Below are positions 23,851-33,325 of a stretch of 64,000 nt of DNA, in pieces. The DNA comes from Wyeomyia smithii (lineage: Eukaryota; Arthropoda; Insecta; Diptera; Culicidae): positions 101,621,306-101,685,305 of the forward strand of contig NC_073695.1 in NCBI RefSeq assembly GCF_029784165.1, written 5' to 3'. The position numbers and the translations under genes are program-made. Every line of letters begins with the position of its first letter. Position 1 is the stretch's first letter. Under the pieces are notes generated by a model that had not been told where the DNA came from, ran no database searches, and saw only the letters and a program-made list of their open reading frames with translations.

Positions 23851-23975
23851 GGGGTCTTCACATCGAGCTCGTACACGAATACCGAGCCGTAAACTGCGTA
23901 TCTTCCATTACTCGTCAATGGAGGTGAGTATTTTTACGGCTGGGTATTTGTTTACGAGCTCGACATGAATCCCCC
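23851..23975. mobile_element. Small foldback MITE, TA-flanked
   Basis: The left half GGGGTCTTCACATCGAGCTC and the right half ending GAGCTCGACATGAATCCCCC pair over most of the element, giving a near-complete 125-bp hairpin. TA dinucleotides at 23849-23850 and 23976-23977 suit a Tc1/mariner-type insertion. Confidence 0.75.
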
Positions 23976-24192
23976 TAGTGAGCCATGGTTTGACGAAAAA
24001 CAATGGTTAAAAACAGTACAGTGCTTTTTCGATTTTATCAACAGTGTATTTTATCACTACTTGCCAAATTCACGCAAGATTTTCTCACGTTTTTTTCGAT
24101 TTTGTCACGCTTTAAAAAAAAAAAACTAGATCAAGAATAACATACTTTTAGTTGTAGAGAGTGTTTTTTTTTTGTTTATTCGTTTGTATTTT

Positions 24193-24426
24193 TGTTGCAG
24201 GGACCACCCTAGCTGCGACAAGCGTTACCCAAAACGCAATTACCATCCGTCAGAGTGATAGACGTCCGGATGTGGCTATGTCATCGTAAGCGTAAAGAAT
24301 GACACTCTGATATCCGCATTGCACAAGTACACATGTCCTATTTGTAATCTCGTTACACCTCGTTAATTTTTAAATAAAGATATATTTTCACTTGTTGTGT
24401 GTAATCGCGAGTTGAATATCACAACA
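24193..24426 (+). repeat. 5' LTR of mag element
   Basis: Begins TGTTGCAGGG and ends CACAACA, giving the canonical TG...CA. A polyadenylation signal AATAAA lies at 24373-24378. Identical to the 3' LTR. Confidence 0.95.
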
Positions 24427-24429
24427 TTT

Positions 24430-24439
24430 TGGCGACGAG
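24430..24439 (+). promoter_or_regulatory. Primer binding site, tRNA-Ser type
   Basis: TGGCGACGAG, three bases after the LTR, is complementary to the 3' end CTCGTCGCCA of a tRNA-Ser(GCT)-type molecule (recalled tRNA sequence). Minus-strand DNA synthesis would start here. Confidence 0.75.
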
Positions 24440-24536
24440 TAAAAAAAAAAAAACGAGTCAGTTTGCGGGTTTTTGCACGTAAAAAAGTGATTTTCCGTCG
24501 ACGAGAGACTGATCATCAAGTTGGAGGTTAGCTGCG

Positions 24537-27500
24537 ATGACGATGCCAGAGTTGTTCCAGGAGTCCCTGCTGCAGATCCTGACGCAGCAGCAGCAGCTGA
24601 TCGCTCATCTATCTCAGGAGATGTCAGCAACCCAAAAATGCCTAAAGGAGTTCTCCCGCGATGACGTAGCACTGGATGCACTAGCTGGCAACATCACCGA
24701 ATTTCGATACGCTCCGGACGAAGGGTGCACTTTTGATTCATGGTATTCACGTTACGAGGAGCTATTCGATAAAGACGCCAGTAAGCTAGACGATTCCGCC
24801 AAAGTTCGACTCCTTATGAGGAAACTCGACCCAGCGGCGCACGAGCGGTACACAAGTTTCATACTCCCAAAACTGTCCAAGGAGTTTGGCTTCACCGAAA
24901 CTACCGCGAAGCTAAAATCGCTTTTCGGATCTACCGTCTCGATCTTTCATCAGCGGTATCAGTGCTTGCAGACCGTCAAAGATGAAACAGAGGACATCGT
25001 GTCATACTCCTGCAAGGTAAACCGTGCTTGTGTGGATTTTAAACTTGCCGACCTATCCGAGGAGCAATTTAAGTGCCTAGTTTTTGTTTGTGGCCTCAAG
25101 TCCTCGAAGGACTCCGATATTCGGATGCGGCTGATCACGAAGCTGAACGAATCGTCAGAGATAACGTTGGCGAAGATCGTGGAGGACTGCAGAGCCCTGA
25201 CGAACCTCAAAAACGATACCGTGCTGGTAGAAAAACCTTCAGCAACAGTGCGAGCTGTGAAGCACAACACCAACAAACCTGTCAAGCCGTTACGTCATTC
25301 ATCGGCTGCTGCGGGTAATGGAACCAGGGCAGATCAGCCACGTTCTCCGTGCTGGTCGTGTGGAGGAATGCACTATTCGAAGGACTGCCAGTTTCGGGGT
25401 CATCAATGCCGAGAGTGCGGAAAGAAGGGGCATAAAGAGGGCTACTGTGCCTGCTTCGCTGCAAAATCATCATCTGGCGATGCGAGAAAGAATGCACGGA
25501 GCCAGAAGTCAACCAAGGTGGTCTCCGTAAACACAGTTAGCCGGGGGAGGAAATTTGCGGAGTTGCGGATAAACCATGTTCCGGTCCGACTACAAGTTGA
25601 TTCGGCGTCGGACATCAGCATTATCACCGCCGAAATGTGGAAGAAGATTGGAGAACCAGAAACATCTCCGCCTTCTTGCCAAGCTGTGACAGCATCCGGA
25701 GAACCGCTAAACATCGCATCCGAGTTCTGGTGTGACGTATCAATCAACGGTGTCTCCAAACGAGGTTTGTGTCGTGTCATGGTTCCGGAAATTTCTCTAT
25801 CAGTTCTAGGTGCCGACTGGATGGACAACTTCGGCCTATGGGACGTTCCAATCAACTCGTTCTGCAACCAAATCAGTAGCCAGTTCCAGCCAGGCGTAGG
25901 GGCAATTCAATCAAAGTTCCCTGACGTCTTCACCAGCAGTATGGGACTGTGCTGCAAAACCAAGGTCAATCTACCACTACGAGGAAATCCTAGGCCGATA
26001 TTCCGGCCGAAACGTCCCGTGTCCTACAGCATGGAGGGAGCCGTCGAAGAGGAAATCCAACGACTACATCAACTTGGCGTGCTAAAACCGGTTGATTACT
26101 CCGAGTGGGCGGCGCCAATAGTGGTCGTTCGGAAGCCAAACGGACGGATTCGCATCTGTGCGGATTTCTCTACTGGTTTGAACGACGTCCTCGAGCCGAA
26201 CCAATATCCGCTACCGCTGCCAGAGGATATTTTTGCGAAGATGTCGGGGTGTCGGTATTTCAGCCATATCGACCTCTCCGATGCCTACCTACAGGTCCAG
26301 GTGGATGAAAGCTGCCAAAACCTTCTCACCATCAACACTCACAAGGGGCTCTATCAGTTCACTCGCTTGTCTCCTGGCATCAAATCAGCTCCGGGGGCGT
26401 TTCAGCAACTGGTAGACGCAATGCTCGCTGGACTCAAAAGCACCAGTGGGTACTTGGACGACGTCTTGGTGGGTGGCCGAACAGAGGAGGAGCATAATCG
26501 AAATCTTGAGCTGGTTCTTAATCGTATCCAGGAGTACGGATTCACCGTTCGAATCGAGAAATGCAGCTTCAGCATGCGTCAAATCAAATATCTGGGACAG
26601 ATCTTGGATAGCGATGGCATTCGACCGGATCCAGACAAGGTCGCCGCCATTGCCAACATGCCACCACCAATCGATCTGCCGTCGCTGAGATCGTATTTAG
26701 GAGCCGTAAATTACTATGGCAAGTATGTTCCTGAAATGCGGAAGCTACGGTATCCCATGGATCAACTCCTGAAAGCAGGAACCAAGTGGGAATGGAACAA
26801 GGCGTGTCAAGATTCTTTCGATCGCTTTAAGGAACTGCTGATGTCTCCGCTGGTGCTGACCCACTACAATCCTCAATTGGACATCGTGGTGTCTGCCGAC
26901 GCATCTTCAATCGGTATCGGGGCCAGAATCGCACACCGATTTCCCGACGGCACCGTGAAGGCAATTTGTCACGCCTCCAGAAGCCTAACCCCAGCCGAAA
27001 CAAATTACAGCCAGATCGAGAAGGAGGGGTTGGCCTTGATCTTCGCTGTAACGCGCTTCCATCGAATGCTTTTCGGAAGACACTTCACGTTGGAGACAGA
27101 CCACAAACCGTTGTTGGCCATATTCGGATCTAAAAAGGGAATCCCCGTTTATACCGCCAACAGGCTGCAACGTTGGGCGCTGACTCTTCTCCTTTACGAC
27201 TTCTCCATCGAATACGTGTCGACCGATAGTTTTGGTTATGTAGATCTTCTATCGAGGCTGATAAACACCCACATTCGGCCTGATGAGGAGTACGTGATAG
27301 CATCGATCGAGCTGGAAAATACGTTCCACAATGTCGTTAATCAATCGCTGGAAGTCTTCCCGCTCACATTCAAGTCGATCCAGGCAGAAACCAGAGCGGA
27401 TCCGGTTCTCCAAAAAGTGCTTCAGCACGTGCAGCAAGGCTGGCCGACCAAGAAGACAGACGTCACCGACTCATACCAGCAATTCTATCTTCGTAAAGAC

Positions 27501-27725
27501 GGACTGTCAGTCATTTCCGGCTGCCTTCTCTACGGTGAGCGACTGGTGATTCCTTCGAAGTACCAGAAGAAGGTCCTCCAGTTGTTGCATAAGGGCCATC
27601 CAGGTGTCGAGCGAATGAGAGCGGTGGCACGTAGCTACGTATACTGGCCTGGAATCGACGCGTGCATTGCTAAACTTGTTTTTTTCCTGTACCGAGTGTG
27701 CTCGGGCTGCCAAAACCAACACTAG
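24537..27725 (+). CDS. gag-pol polyprotein, LTR element (gag-PR-RT-RNase H-IN start)
   Basis: A single 1062-residue frame. Gag capsid-like text occupies residues 1-250. Two zinc knuckles follow from residue 272 (CWSCGGMHYSKDC, with three residues before the His, then CRECGKKGHKEGYC). The aspartic protease is at about 355 (VDSAS). Reverse transcriptase has its YLDD catalytic block at about 639-642, and RNase H its first Asp near 788 (SADAS). The integrase zinc region (HKGHPGVERMR, YWPGID) begins near residue 1020. Gag and pol are fused without a frameshift, as in several mag elements. After CIAKLV the frame hits a T7 run (27679-27685) and derails into a short false tail ending at 27725. The remaining integrase continues in the next frame. 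The ATG at 24537 is chosen as the first in a leader free of competing frames. Full function would need the frame restored. Confidence 0.95.
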   Translation: MTMPELFQESLLQILTQQQQLIAHLSQEMSATQKCLKEFSRDDVALDALAGNITEFRYAPDEGCTFDSWYSRYEELFDKDASKLDDSAKVRLLMRKLDPAAHERYTSFILPKLSKEFGFTETTAKLKSLFGSTVSIFHQRYQCLQTVKDETEDIVSYSCKVNRACVDFKLADLSEEQFKCLVFVCGLKSSKDSDIRMRLITKLNESSEITLAKIVEDCRALTNLKNDTVLVEKPSATVRAVKHNTNKPVKPLRHSSAAAGNGTRADQPRSPCWSCGGMHYSKDCQFRGHQCRECGKKGHKEGYCACFAAKSSSGDARKNARSQKSTKVVSVNTVSRGRKFAELRINHVPVRLQVDSASDISIITAEMWKKIGEPETSPPSCQAVTASGEPLNIASEFWCDVSINGVSKRGLCRVMVPEISLSVLGADWMDNFGLWDVPINSFCNQISSQFQPGVGAIQSKFPDVFTSSMGLCCKTKVNLPLRGNPRPIFRPKRPVSYSMEGAVEEEIQRLHQLGVLKPVDYSEWAAPIVVVRKPNGRIRICADFSTGLNDVLEPNQYPLPLPEDIFAKMSGCRYFSHIDLSDAYLQVQVDESCQNLLTINTHKGLYQFTRLSPGIKSAPGAFQQLVDAMLAGLKSTSGYLDDVLVGGRTEEEHNRNLELVLNRIQEYGFTVRIEKCSFSMRQIKYLGQILDSDGIRPDPDKVAAIANMPPPIDLPSLRSYLGAVNYYGKYVPEMRKLRYPMDQLLKAGTKWEWNKACQDSFDRFKELLMSPLVLTHYNPQLDIVVSADASSIGIGARIAHRFPDGTVKAICHASRSLTPAETNYSQIEKEGLALIFAVTRFHRMLFGRHFTLETDHKPLLAIFGSKKGIPVYTANRLQRWALTLLLYDFSIEYVSTDSFGYVDLLSRLINTHIRPDEEYVIASIELENTFHNVVNQSLEVFPLTFKSIQAETRADPVLQKVLQHVQQGWPTKKTDVTDSYQQFYLRKDGLSVISGCLLYGERLVIPSKYQKKVLQLLHKGHPGVERMRAVARSYVYWPGIDACIAKLVFFLYRVCSGCQNQH

Positions 27726-28605
27726 AACCAACTTGGAGTCCTGGCCCGTACCCGAAAAGCCCTGGCAGAGACTGCATATTGATTACGCTGGTCCTGTTGA
27801 CGGTTGGTACTACCTCATCCTGGTCGATGCGTACTCGAAATGGCCGGAGGTCGTCCGAACGCGTCAAACGACATCACCAGCTACCATTGAAATTCTGGAG
27901 AGCATCTTCGCTCGCTTCGGAAACCCGGAGACACTGGTTAGCGACAATGGACGCCAGTTCATCAGCGGGCAGTTCGAGGGGTTCTGTGACACCAAAGGCA
28001 TACTGCACCTGAAGACGCCACCTTTCCACCCACAATCTAATGGACTTGCAGAAAGATTCGTTGACACGTTCAAGCGAACTCTCAAGAAAATTACGGCGGG
28101 AGGAGAGGGTCTCACCGAAGCAATCAACACCTTCTTGTTATGCTATCGTTCTACGCCCTGCCGAAGCGCTCCCGAGGGAAAATCACCTGCCGAGATAATG
28201 CTTGGTAGAACGATACGCACTTCGCTCGATCTGCTCAGACCACCAACTGCACCTCACAAAACAGATCACTCCAAGCAGGACGACCAGTACAACCGCAAGC
28301 ATGGAAGTAAAGAAATCAGGTACAATTCTAAGGACCTGGTTTGGGCCAAGGTCTTCAAGAACAACAGTTGGAGCTGGGAAGCTGGTCAAATTCTCGAACG
28401 CATTGGGAACGTGATCTACAACGTTTGGTTGGAGCATAAGAAGACGCTAATTCGATCGCACTGTAACCAACTCCGTAAGCGATGTGAGTCGGATGAAACT
28501 GAAACAGCTGATGAGAGGCAGCCTACGCAAGTCCCACTTGACATTCTACTAGAGTCATGGGGCCTGGATCGAAGTTCAACAGACGAAACTGAATCGATCT
28601 TCTAA
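27679..28605 (+). CDS. integrase portion of pol, displaced by frameshift
   Basis: Continuation of pol in a different frame. The zinc-finger cysteines (CTECARAAK) follow the T7 run, then the DDE core: HIDYAGPV (first Asp), VSDNGRQF (second Asp) and NGLAERF (Glu). A C-terminal domain follows (WAKVF, GNVIYNVWLEHKKTLIRSHCNQL). The listed start is the frameshift point; no start codon is implied. The frame closes at TAA 28603-28605. The same frame then stays open for 58 more codons to 28780-28782, ending in an Arg-rich tail (SRRRRPVRYDPYHLYY) of the sort that usually closes mag integrases, so the 28603 stop may itself be a lesion. Confidence 0.9.
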   Translation, partial: FFSCTECARAAKTNTRTNLESWPVPEKPWQRLHIDYAGPVDGWYYLILVDAYSKWPEVVRTRQTTSPATIEILESIFARFGNPETLVSDNGRQFISGQFEGFCDTKGILHLKTPPFHPQSNGLAERFVDTFKRTLKKITAGGEGLTEAINTFLLCYRSTPCRSAPEGKSPAEIMLGRTIRTSLDLLRPPTAPHKTDHSKQDDQYNRKHGSKEIRYNSKDLVWAKVFKNNSWSWEAGQILERIGNVIYNVWLEHKKTLIRSHCNQLRKRCESDETETADERQPTQVPLDILLESWGLDRSSTDETESIF

Positions 28606-28782
28606 TCGAATCCGTATGCGCCTCCCGGAAACAAGCCAGTGCAACCAGATGGACTGCCCCCGAACTCTAATCCTCGCCCTAACCGGAAACAGAAACTGCA
28701 ACGTCAACCATCAGTAACTCGCCAATCCTCGCGCAGCCGGAGGCGTCCCGTGAGATATGACCCGTACCATCTGTACTACTAA
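28606..28782 (+). pseudogene. Probable read-on C-terminal tail of integrase
   Basis: In frame with the preceding integrase but separated from it by TAA. It is Pro/Gln/Arg-rich, and its stop abuts the polypurine tract, the position where pol normally ends. Either a nonsense mutation cut it off or it is simply conserved spacer. Confidence 0.5.
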
Positions 28783-28792
28783 AAGGGGGAGG
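28782..28792 (+). promoter_or_regulatory. Polypurine tract
   Basis: AAAGGGGGAGG directly before the 3' LTR, the expected primer for plus-strand synthesis. Confidence 0.9.
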
Positions 28793-29026
28793 TGTTGCAG
28801 GGACCACCCTAGCTGCGACAAGCGTTACCCAAAACGCAATTACCATCCGTCAGAGTGATAGACGTCCGGATGTGGCTATGTCATCGTAAGCGTAAAGAAT
28901 GACACTCTGATATCCGCATTGCACAAGTACACATGTCCTATTTGTAATCTCGTTACACCTCGTTAATTTTTAAATAAAGATATATTTTCACTTGTTGTGT
29001 GTAATCGCGAGTTGAATATCACAACA
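28793..29026 (+). repeat. 3' LTR of mag element
   Basis: 234 bp, identical by eye to the 5' LTR, with AATAAA at 28973-28978. Confidence 0.95.
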
Positions 29027-29190
29027 ATTTTGAACTTACATTCCATTGAACTTTAAAAGTGCATCACATTTTACTCGACATTTCATAAATTTTAATTGAA
29101 TCCAACACAAAATTTCCATTTTTTATCATTTCGCTAAAGTTACGGTTTCGGCACGGTGAAATTTACCGTGATAAAATCGAAAAAGCACTG

Positions 29191-29573
29191 CATAAATACG
29201 AACACAGGTATAACCAAATGCAGTTTCTTTACTTGTCCAATATTGGCTTTCTCAAAACATTACTTGAATCAGTACTAACGGGAATTGCTCGTCTTATTTA
29301 CTCAAACACAGAAAGTTGATCAGAAAAAAAACCTTCATAGATTAAAGACGTGACTTCGGCTATCGAATTAGCAGCAAACACAATCTGATTACCGGTGCTC
29401 TTGGTCTTTCACAGTCATTTTTAAGTAAGATTGTACCGATTTAACAATCAATGGATCAAATAAATTTAACTTTTTCTTGATAATACATTTTTATTCGATA
29501 AACTTAGTTGATATAATAATTATATTTTATATTAATTTGCATAGTTAGTTTAGATAAGCGAGAATTGAAACAT
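29191..29573. other. NOSIP downstream region
   Basis: AT-rich spacer between the MITE and the NOSIP stop codon. On the minus strand AATAAA occurs at 29490-29495, about 80 bp past the stop, and is the likely polyadenylation signal of NOSIP. Confidence 0.5.
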
Positions 29574-30675
29574 TTAGCACTGCAAAGCAGGTCGCTCTTC
29601 TTTTCCTTGAAGGTTATCATTCGTTGTGGAAAATCCAGTCCCGCCCTAAAACAAATGTGGTAAGATTTATTACTAAAATAGGACATATTGAATCCTTACC
29701 CTCTGAAGTGGAATTATGTCAGATTCAGTCAACTTTACGTTGGTTAAAGGATGAATCATATCCTTTTTTATGATTTTTTCCACACATTCCATTGTGACCA
29801 CGTCTCCTCTGAAATAATAGAAATATTAGTTTACCTAACAAAACAACGAAAATTAATCTTCTCACGTGGTTTTCAATACTGCGCAAGGAACTGAATTATT
29901 CAAAATATCATGCGTTACAGCACACATGTAACGATTTTCTTTCGCGATCAACGACTTTTTATCGAATGCATCTTTAACCAACGTAAACTTGACTTCAATC
30001 AAGTCTTTTGTTTTCAATGGCTTCCCAGAAATCGGACAATATACTTTACTATCTGGTTTCTCGATTCGAGAAACTTTCGCCGAAGGTGTTTGTGATGGAA
30101 CCCAGAAGCTAGGCAATTCTTTTCTTTTTCCAAGTGACACATTTGAAAGGGCACCACTCGTACTGGGAACCTCATCTAGAAATCAACACTGGGTTAATGA
30201 TTGTCTTCCAGCCGTGAATCAACTCACCTGCAGGAGATACCGTTTTGCTGCTGACAATATTTTTCTCAATTGATATGAACTTATCCAATTGCTTCTTGGA
30301 TTCAGCACTCAATTTGTCAGCTTGCTCCTCCTCATCTTGTTTAACCTGACGTTCATATTCCTTCAGCTTCTTCTCGTATTCCTTTTTCTTCGTGATAATG
30401 TAGGTTAAAATAGCTTCTTTGTCGAACAAATATCCTTCTTTCCTAAATGATGAATTTAAGTTTATTATAAAAACGTTTTTTTTCTTCGTTATTACTTACG
30501 TTATTACTGGATAGTGACAGGGCTGCAAAGTGAGCGAACAGCAATCAAAATTTTTGACCGAATCTTTTCCAAGCCGTCGAGAGGATGTTCCGAAACCGGA
30601 AGAGGCGGCGTCTTTCTTCTTCTCGTGATAGGTATAAACAGCACCTGCCGTACAATTCCGTGCGTGACGAGTCAT
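29574..30675 (-). CDS. NOSIP: Nitric oxide synthase-interacting protein homologue
   Basis: Five exons on the minus strand: 30500-30675, 30228-30442, 29866-30175, 29700-29808 and 29574-29645. All introns are 52-69 nt with GT-AG ends, together giving 293 codons plus stop. The human protein is about 301 residues, so the gene looks complete. The protein begins MTRHARNCTAGAVYTYHEK and carries the split RING/U-box typical of the family: an N-terminal half (CCSLTLQPCHYPVI), a coiled, Lys/Glu-rich linker, the motif GKRKELPSFWVPSQTP, and the C-terminal U-box half (YCPISGKPLK ... YMCAVTHDIL ... GDVVTMECVEKIIKKD ... LQRGGTGF). In vertebrates NOSIP is a nuclear/cytoplasmic E3 ubiquitin ligase that binds nitric oxide synthases (family knowledge); in insects the conserved role is less clear and it is often listed with spliceosome-associated proteins. 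The start is the first ATG of an exon that matches family N-termini from residue 1. Introns are short and free of transposons, unlike everything around it. Confidence 0.95.
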
Positions 30676-31100
30676 TTTGTACTATTTATGTAATATCGAA
30701 TATGCAGTAAAGTAATATGATCGCTATAACAATCGTTTCCGTTAAATGTTGAGAACTACCAAAATATTTATGTTTTGAACGTTTTGAGGTTTTGACAATC
30801 CAATCACTGTCTGTCCACAGTGCTGCCAGACATGATTGTATTGGAACACTGAAACAAATATATTCATCAATAGCTAGTGATACGAGTGTAACGAGGGTGG
30901 TCAGTAAAACAAAAAAAAAAACTAAAATTATAAATTATTCATTTCGTTGAAGTTAGCATTAAACAATCAGATTTTTATGCATAGCATGCGCAATATATGC
31001 AGAGAGCTGGACACGCATGAATCGCGGAGATCGCGCAGTAATCATAATCATTGTTAATTTAAACAAAACCAGATTCTTATTCAGTTTTCACGTGTGAGTT
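30676..31100. other. NOSIP upstream region
   Basis: This presumably holds the NOSIP promoter (minus strand). No TATA box is evident at a useful distance. No other feature seen. Confidence 0.3.
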
Positions 31101-31111
31101 AAATACAAGCC

Positions 31112-31792
31112 ATTGTGTAGACCTGGGAGGGAGAAACGAATACTACACTCAAAACAGAGAACACGCACATGCGTCGTTTTCTGATAGCGTGTAACTACTT
31201 TTTGCCTTTGACGGTGTTGCTGATATTTGTTTGGTTTTTGCGTGCGAAAAAGAAGAAAGGAAATATTTTTGCTTTTGTCATCACGCACATTTTGACAATC
31301 ACATATGAGAGCTCATATAAGTGCGAACAGCCTTCAAAATCTTTTTCAACGCGAATAAAGTGCAAATTTTGCAGACTAATTTTTCGAGTCTGTGTTTTTT
31401 TTTTTCAATTTGCCGTTGTATGAAAGTTTTTTCAGAGTTTTGAGTTCGACCGTAGTGAAGTATGTTCGAAATTGTAACCAAAGCCTTAAATCCAGAGAAG
31501 CGCAAGTTTGGTAATCGAAGTACGCTAGCATGATTATTACTTAAAGCTTATGAAATTTATTATTTCACGTAAAAACAAACCAAAATATTTTTTGAAACGA
31601 CAATGAATGCAAAAACTGTTTGCAATGAATATGTTTTCGAGCAACTGAAAGATATCAGTAATAACAATACTCATCGCAAAAAAATGCTTTTTTTTCCTTG
31701 GTTCAAATTGACAGTCGATGACAGCTCATTCTGGTTCATTTTGACACTTACACAGCTTCGTATCCGTTTCTCCCTCCCAGGTGTAGACCATG
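31112..31792. mobile_element. TIR element with GGGAGGGAGAAACG ends
   Basis: CCTGGGAGGGAGAAACG near 31120-31136 is inverted near 31765-31781 (CGTTTCTCCCTCCCAGG), with adjoining GTGTAGAC/GTCTACAC text. About 680 bp, AT-rich and non-coding. An interior segment is shared with 21545-21660. The target duplication is not resolved. Confidence 0.65.
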
Positions 31793-31799
31793 ATTATGT

Positions 31800-33325
31800 A
31801 CTCGTAGGTACACATTATTTGATGTAAAAAAAACAATAAAAAAGACTGATCAATCCTAGGATCAATCTTACTTTTTTCAAGCATTCCAAAAAATATTGAG
31901 GTCATTCATAAACAATCTTCATTATTCAATTTACATTATGTACTTTTATCGTATTCACAATTTCTGCAAGGAAGGAAATTTAATTATAAATATTCCAGTT
32001 CCACATGTACAATAATGCAGGTTATATAACTCAGCTTATTCAAATACTTCATAAAAAGGAGGTTTTTGTCAATTACTGAGGTTATTGCGAATTACTCCGA
32101 TGCAGATTTGATTTTGAATCAATAAAATTGGAATGAAAATTTAAAAAATTGCGATTGGTGACATGGGATGCATTGTAGCCTAATAGTTTTTGAACACGAA
32201 ACTAATGTTATTTGTAAATAAAAAATTTTCTTAGACTAACGATACTATGTGGATCAGGGTTGATATTTCTTGACACTCTTGAGTGAAAGTGAAAAAAAGC
32301 ATCCATAAACGTTATTTTTTCACAATCCTTTCAGAGTTCTCCCTTCCCGCTTTTTGCATGGAAGTGAACTGTCAAAACACCTCATTATATTTCATGCGAT
32401 GGAAGCAAGACAACAAAATCAGTTTATCAGTTAACGAAGATTGTCAAGGCATCGGTCAGTGTCAGTGAAAAAGTGTTTCGGTGAGGTTCATTTTGGTTGA
32501 GTGGACTGTTTGTTTTTCTTTTTCGCTTTGAAGTGAAGATCATTTGGTTGGATTTGTCGTCAAAATTTATTCCGTAACCGTGAACGATGCGCGCGATCTA
32601 TTTCATCTGAGTATAACAGCACGTTACTAGGACGAAAATCTAGTGTATCTGAAAGAGTGCTGCGATCATTGGAAGTGAAAATTGAAAATGATTGGCTGTA
32701 ATTTTCGGAGAATTTTGCTGGGGAAAATGACTTTTATCAGCACTGATGTGGATTCGGGTGGAATGTGTTTAAATATTATAGCTTTCCTGGAACAGCTATA
32801 ATATTTAAACACACTTGTTTCCCTTGAATATTTCATTAACTCTTTCACCAACTTTATTGTAGATTACGAATTTTCATTTTTTCGACGTGGGACACGTCTC
32901 ACTTTTGTGACCAAACTCTTTGACGGTCACAATAAAATCCTTTGGTCGCTGAGCCAGCTTGATCTTTACTCGTATTTATATTGTATTTTTTTTTAGTGTC
33001 AGCAAACCGCAGTGCCAGGTCCACAATTTGTGTTTGACGATGCCTGTTGTTTGTTTACACGTATGAATAATTGTCAGTAAATGTCTAAGTAAAAATTATG
33101 CATTTACATACTCCAATGTTTTGTTTGAGTTTTGTTCAATTTTTGTTTAATAGCCTCGTTTGGTGCCATTTTGCTAAGTTTTTTTATATAAATTATTTCT
33201 ATTGTTTGTTTATATGAATTATTTATTTAAACTATTTTGTTGTATTTTGCATGTATATAAAATTTAAATTTAAGAGAAAACAAGTCGTAGATTAGGTAAA
33301 ATCAAGAAATTGTTCTAAAAAAAAA
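31800..33325. other. Unassigned AT-rich DNA
   Basis: Short frames at 31603-31827 and 32283-32468 lack recognised domains. A perfect hairpin at 32764-32813 is listed separately. No gene supported. Confidence 0.3.
32764..32813. repeat. Perfect 20-bp-stem hairpin
   Basis: TGTGTTTAAATATTATAGCT (32764-32783) is exactly inverted at 32794-32813 with a 10-nt loop (TTCCTGGAAC) that itself has a TTCC/GGAA pairing. Too short for a typical MITE. It could be a tiny palindromic repeat or an RNA hairpin. Confidence 0.8.

Larger units (their letters stand above)
24193..29026 (+). mobile_element. mag-clade Ty3/gypsy LTR retrotransposon
   Basis: A complete 4834-bp element. It has two 234-bp LTRs identical base for base, a tRNA primer site, one gag-pol frame, an integrase frame shifted by a homopolymer, and a polypurine tract. 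A 5-bp target duplication ATTTT (24188-24192, 29027-29031) flanks it. The K02A2.6-like polyprotein, zinc-knuckle gag fused to pol and a Ser-tRNA primer are typical of the mag clade (family knowledge). Identical LTRs mean a very recent insertion. No env-like frame follows pol. Confidence 0.95.
24019..29190. mobile_element. Pogo/mariner-like MITE split by the LTR element
   Basis: The 22-nt sequence starting CAGTGCTTTTTCGATTTTAT (24019-24040) is exactly inverted at 29169-29190. Discounting the LTR retrotransposon between them, about 330 bp remain, AT-rich and non-coding. The left flank ends in TA, while the right flank (CATA) is degraded. The outer motif CAGTG plus TCGATTTTATCA is in the style of pogo/Tigger ends. 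This is the host element into which the mag copy inserted. Confidence 0.7.
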
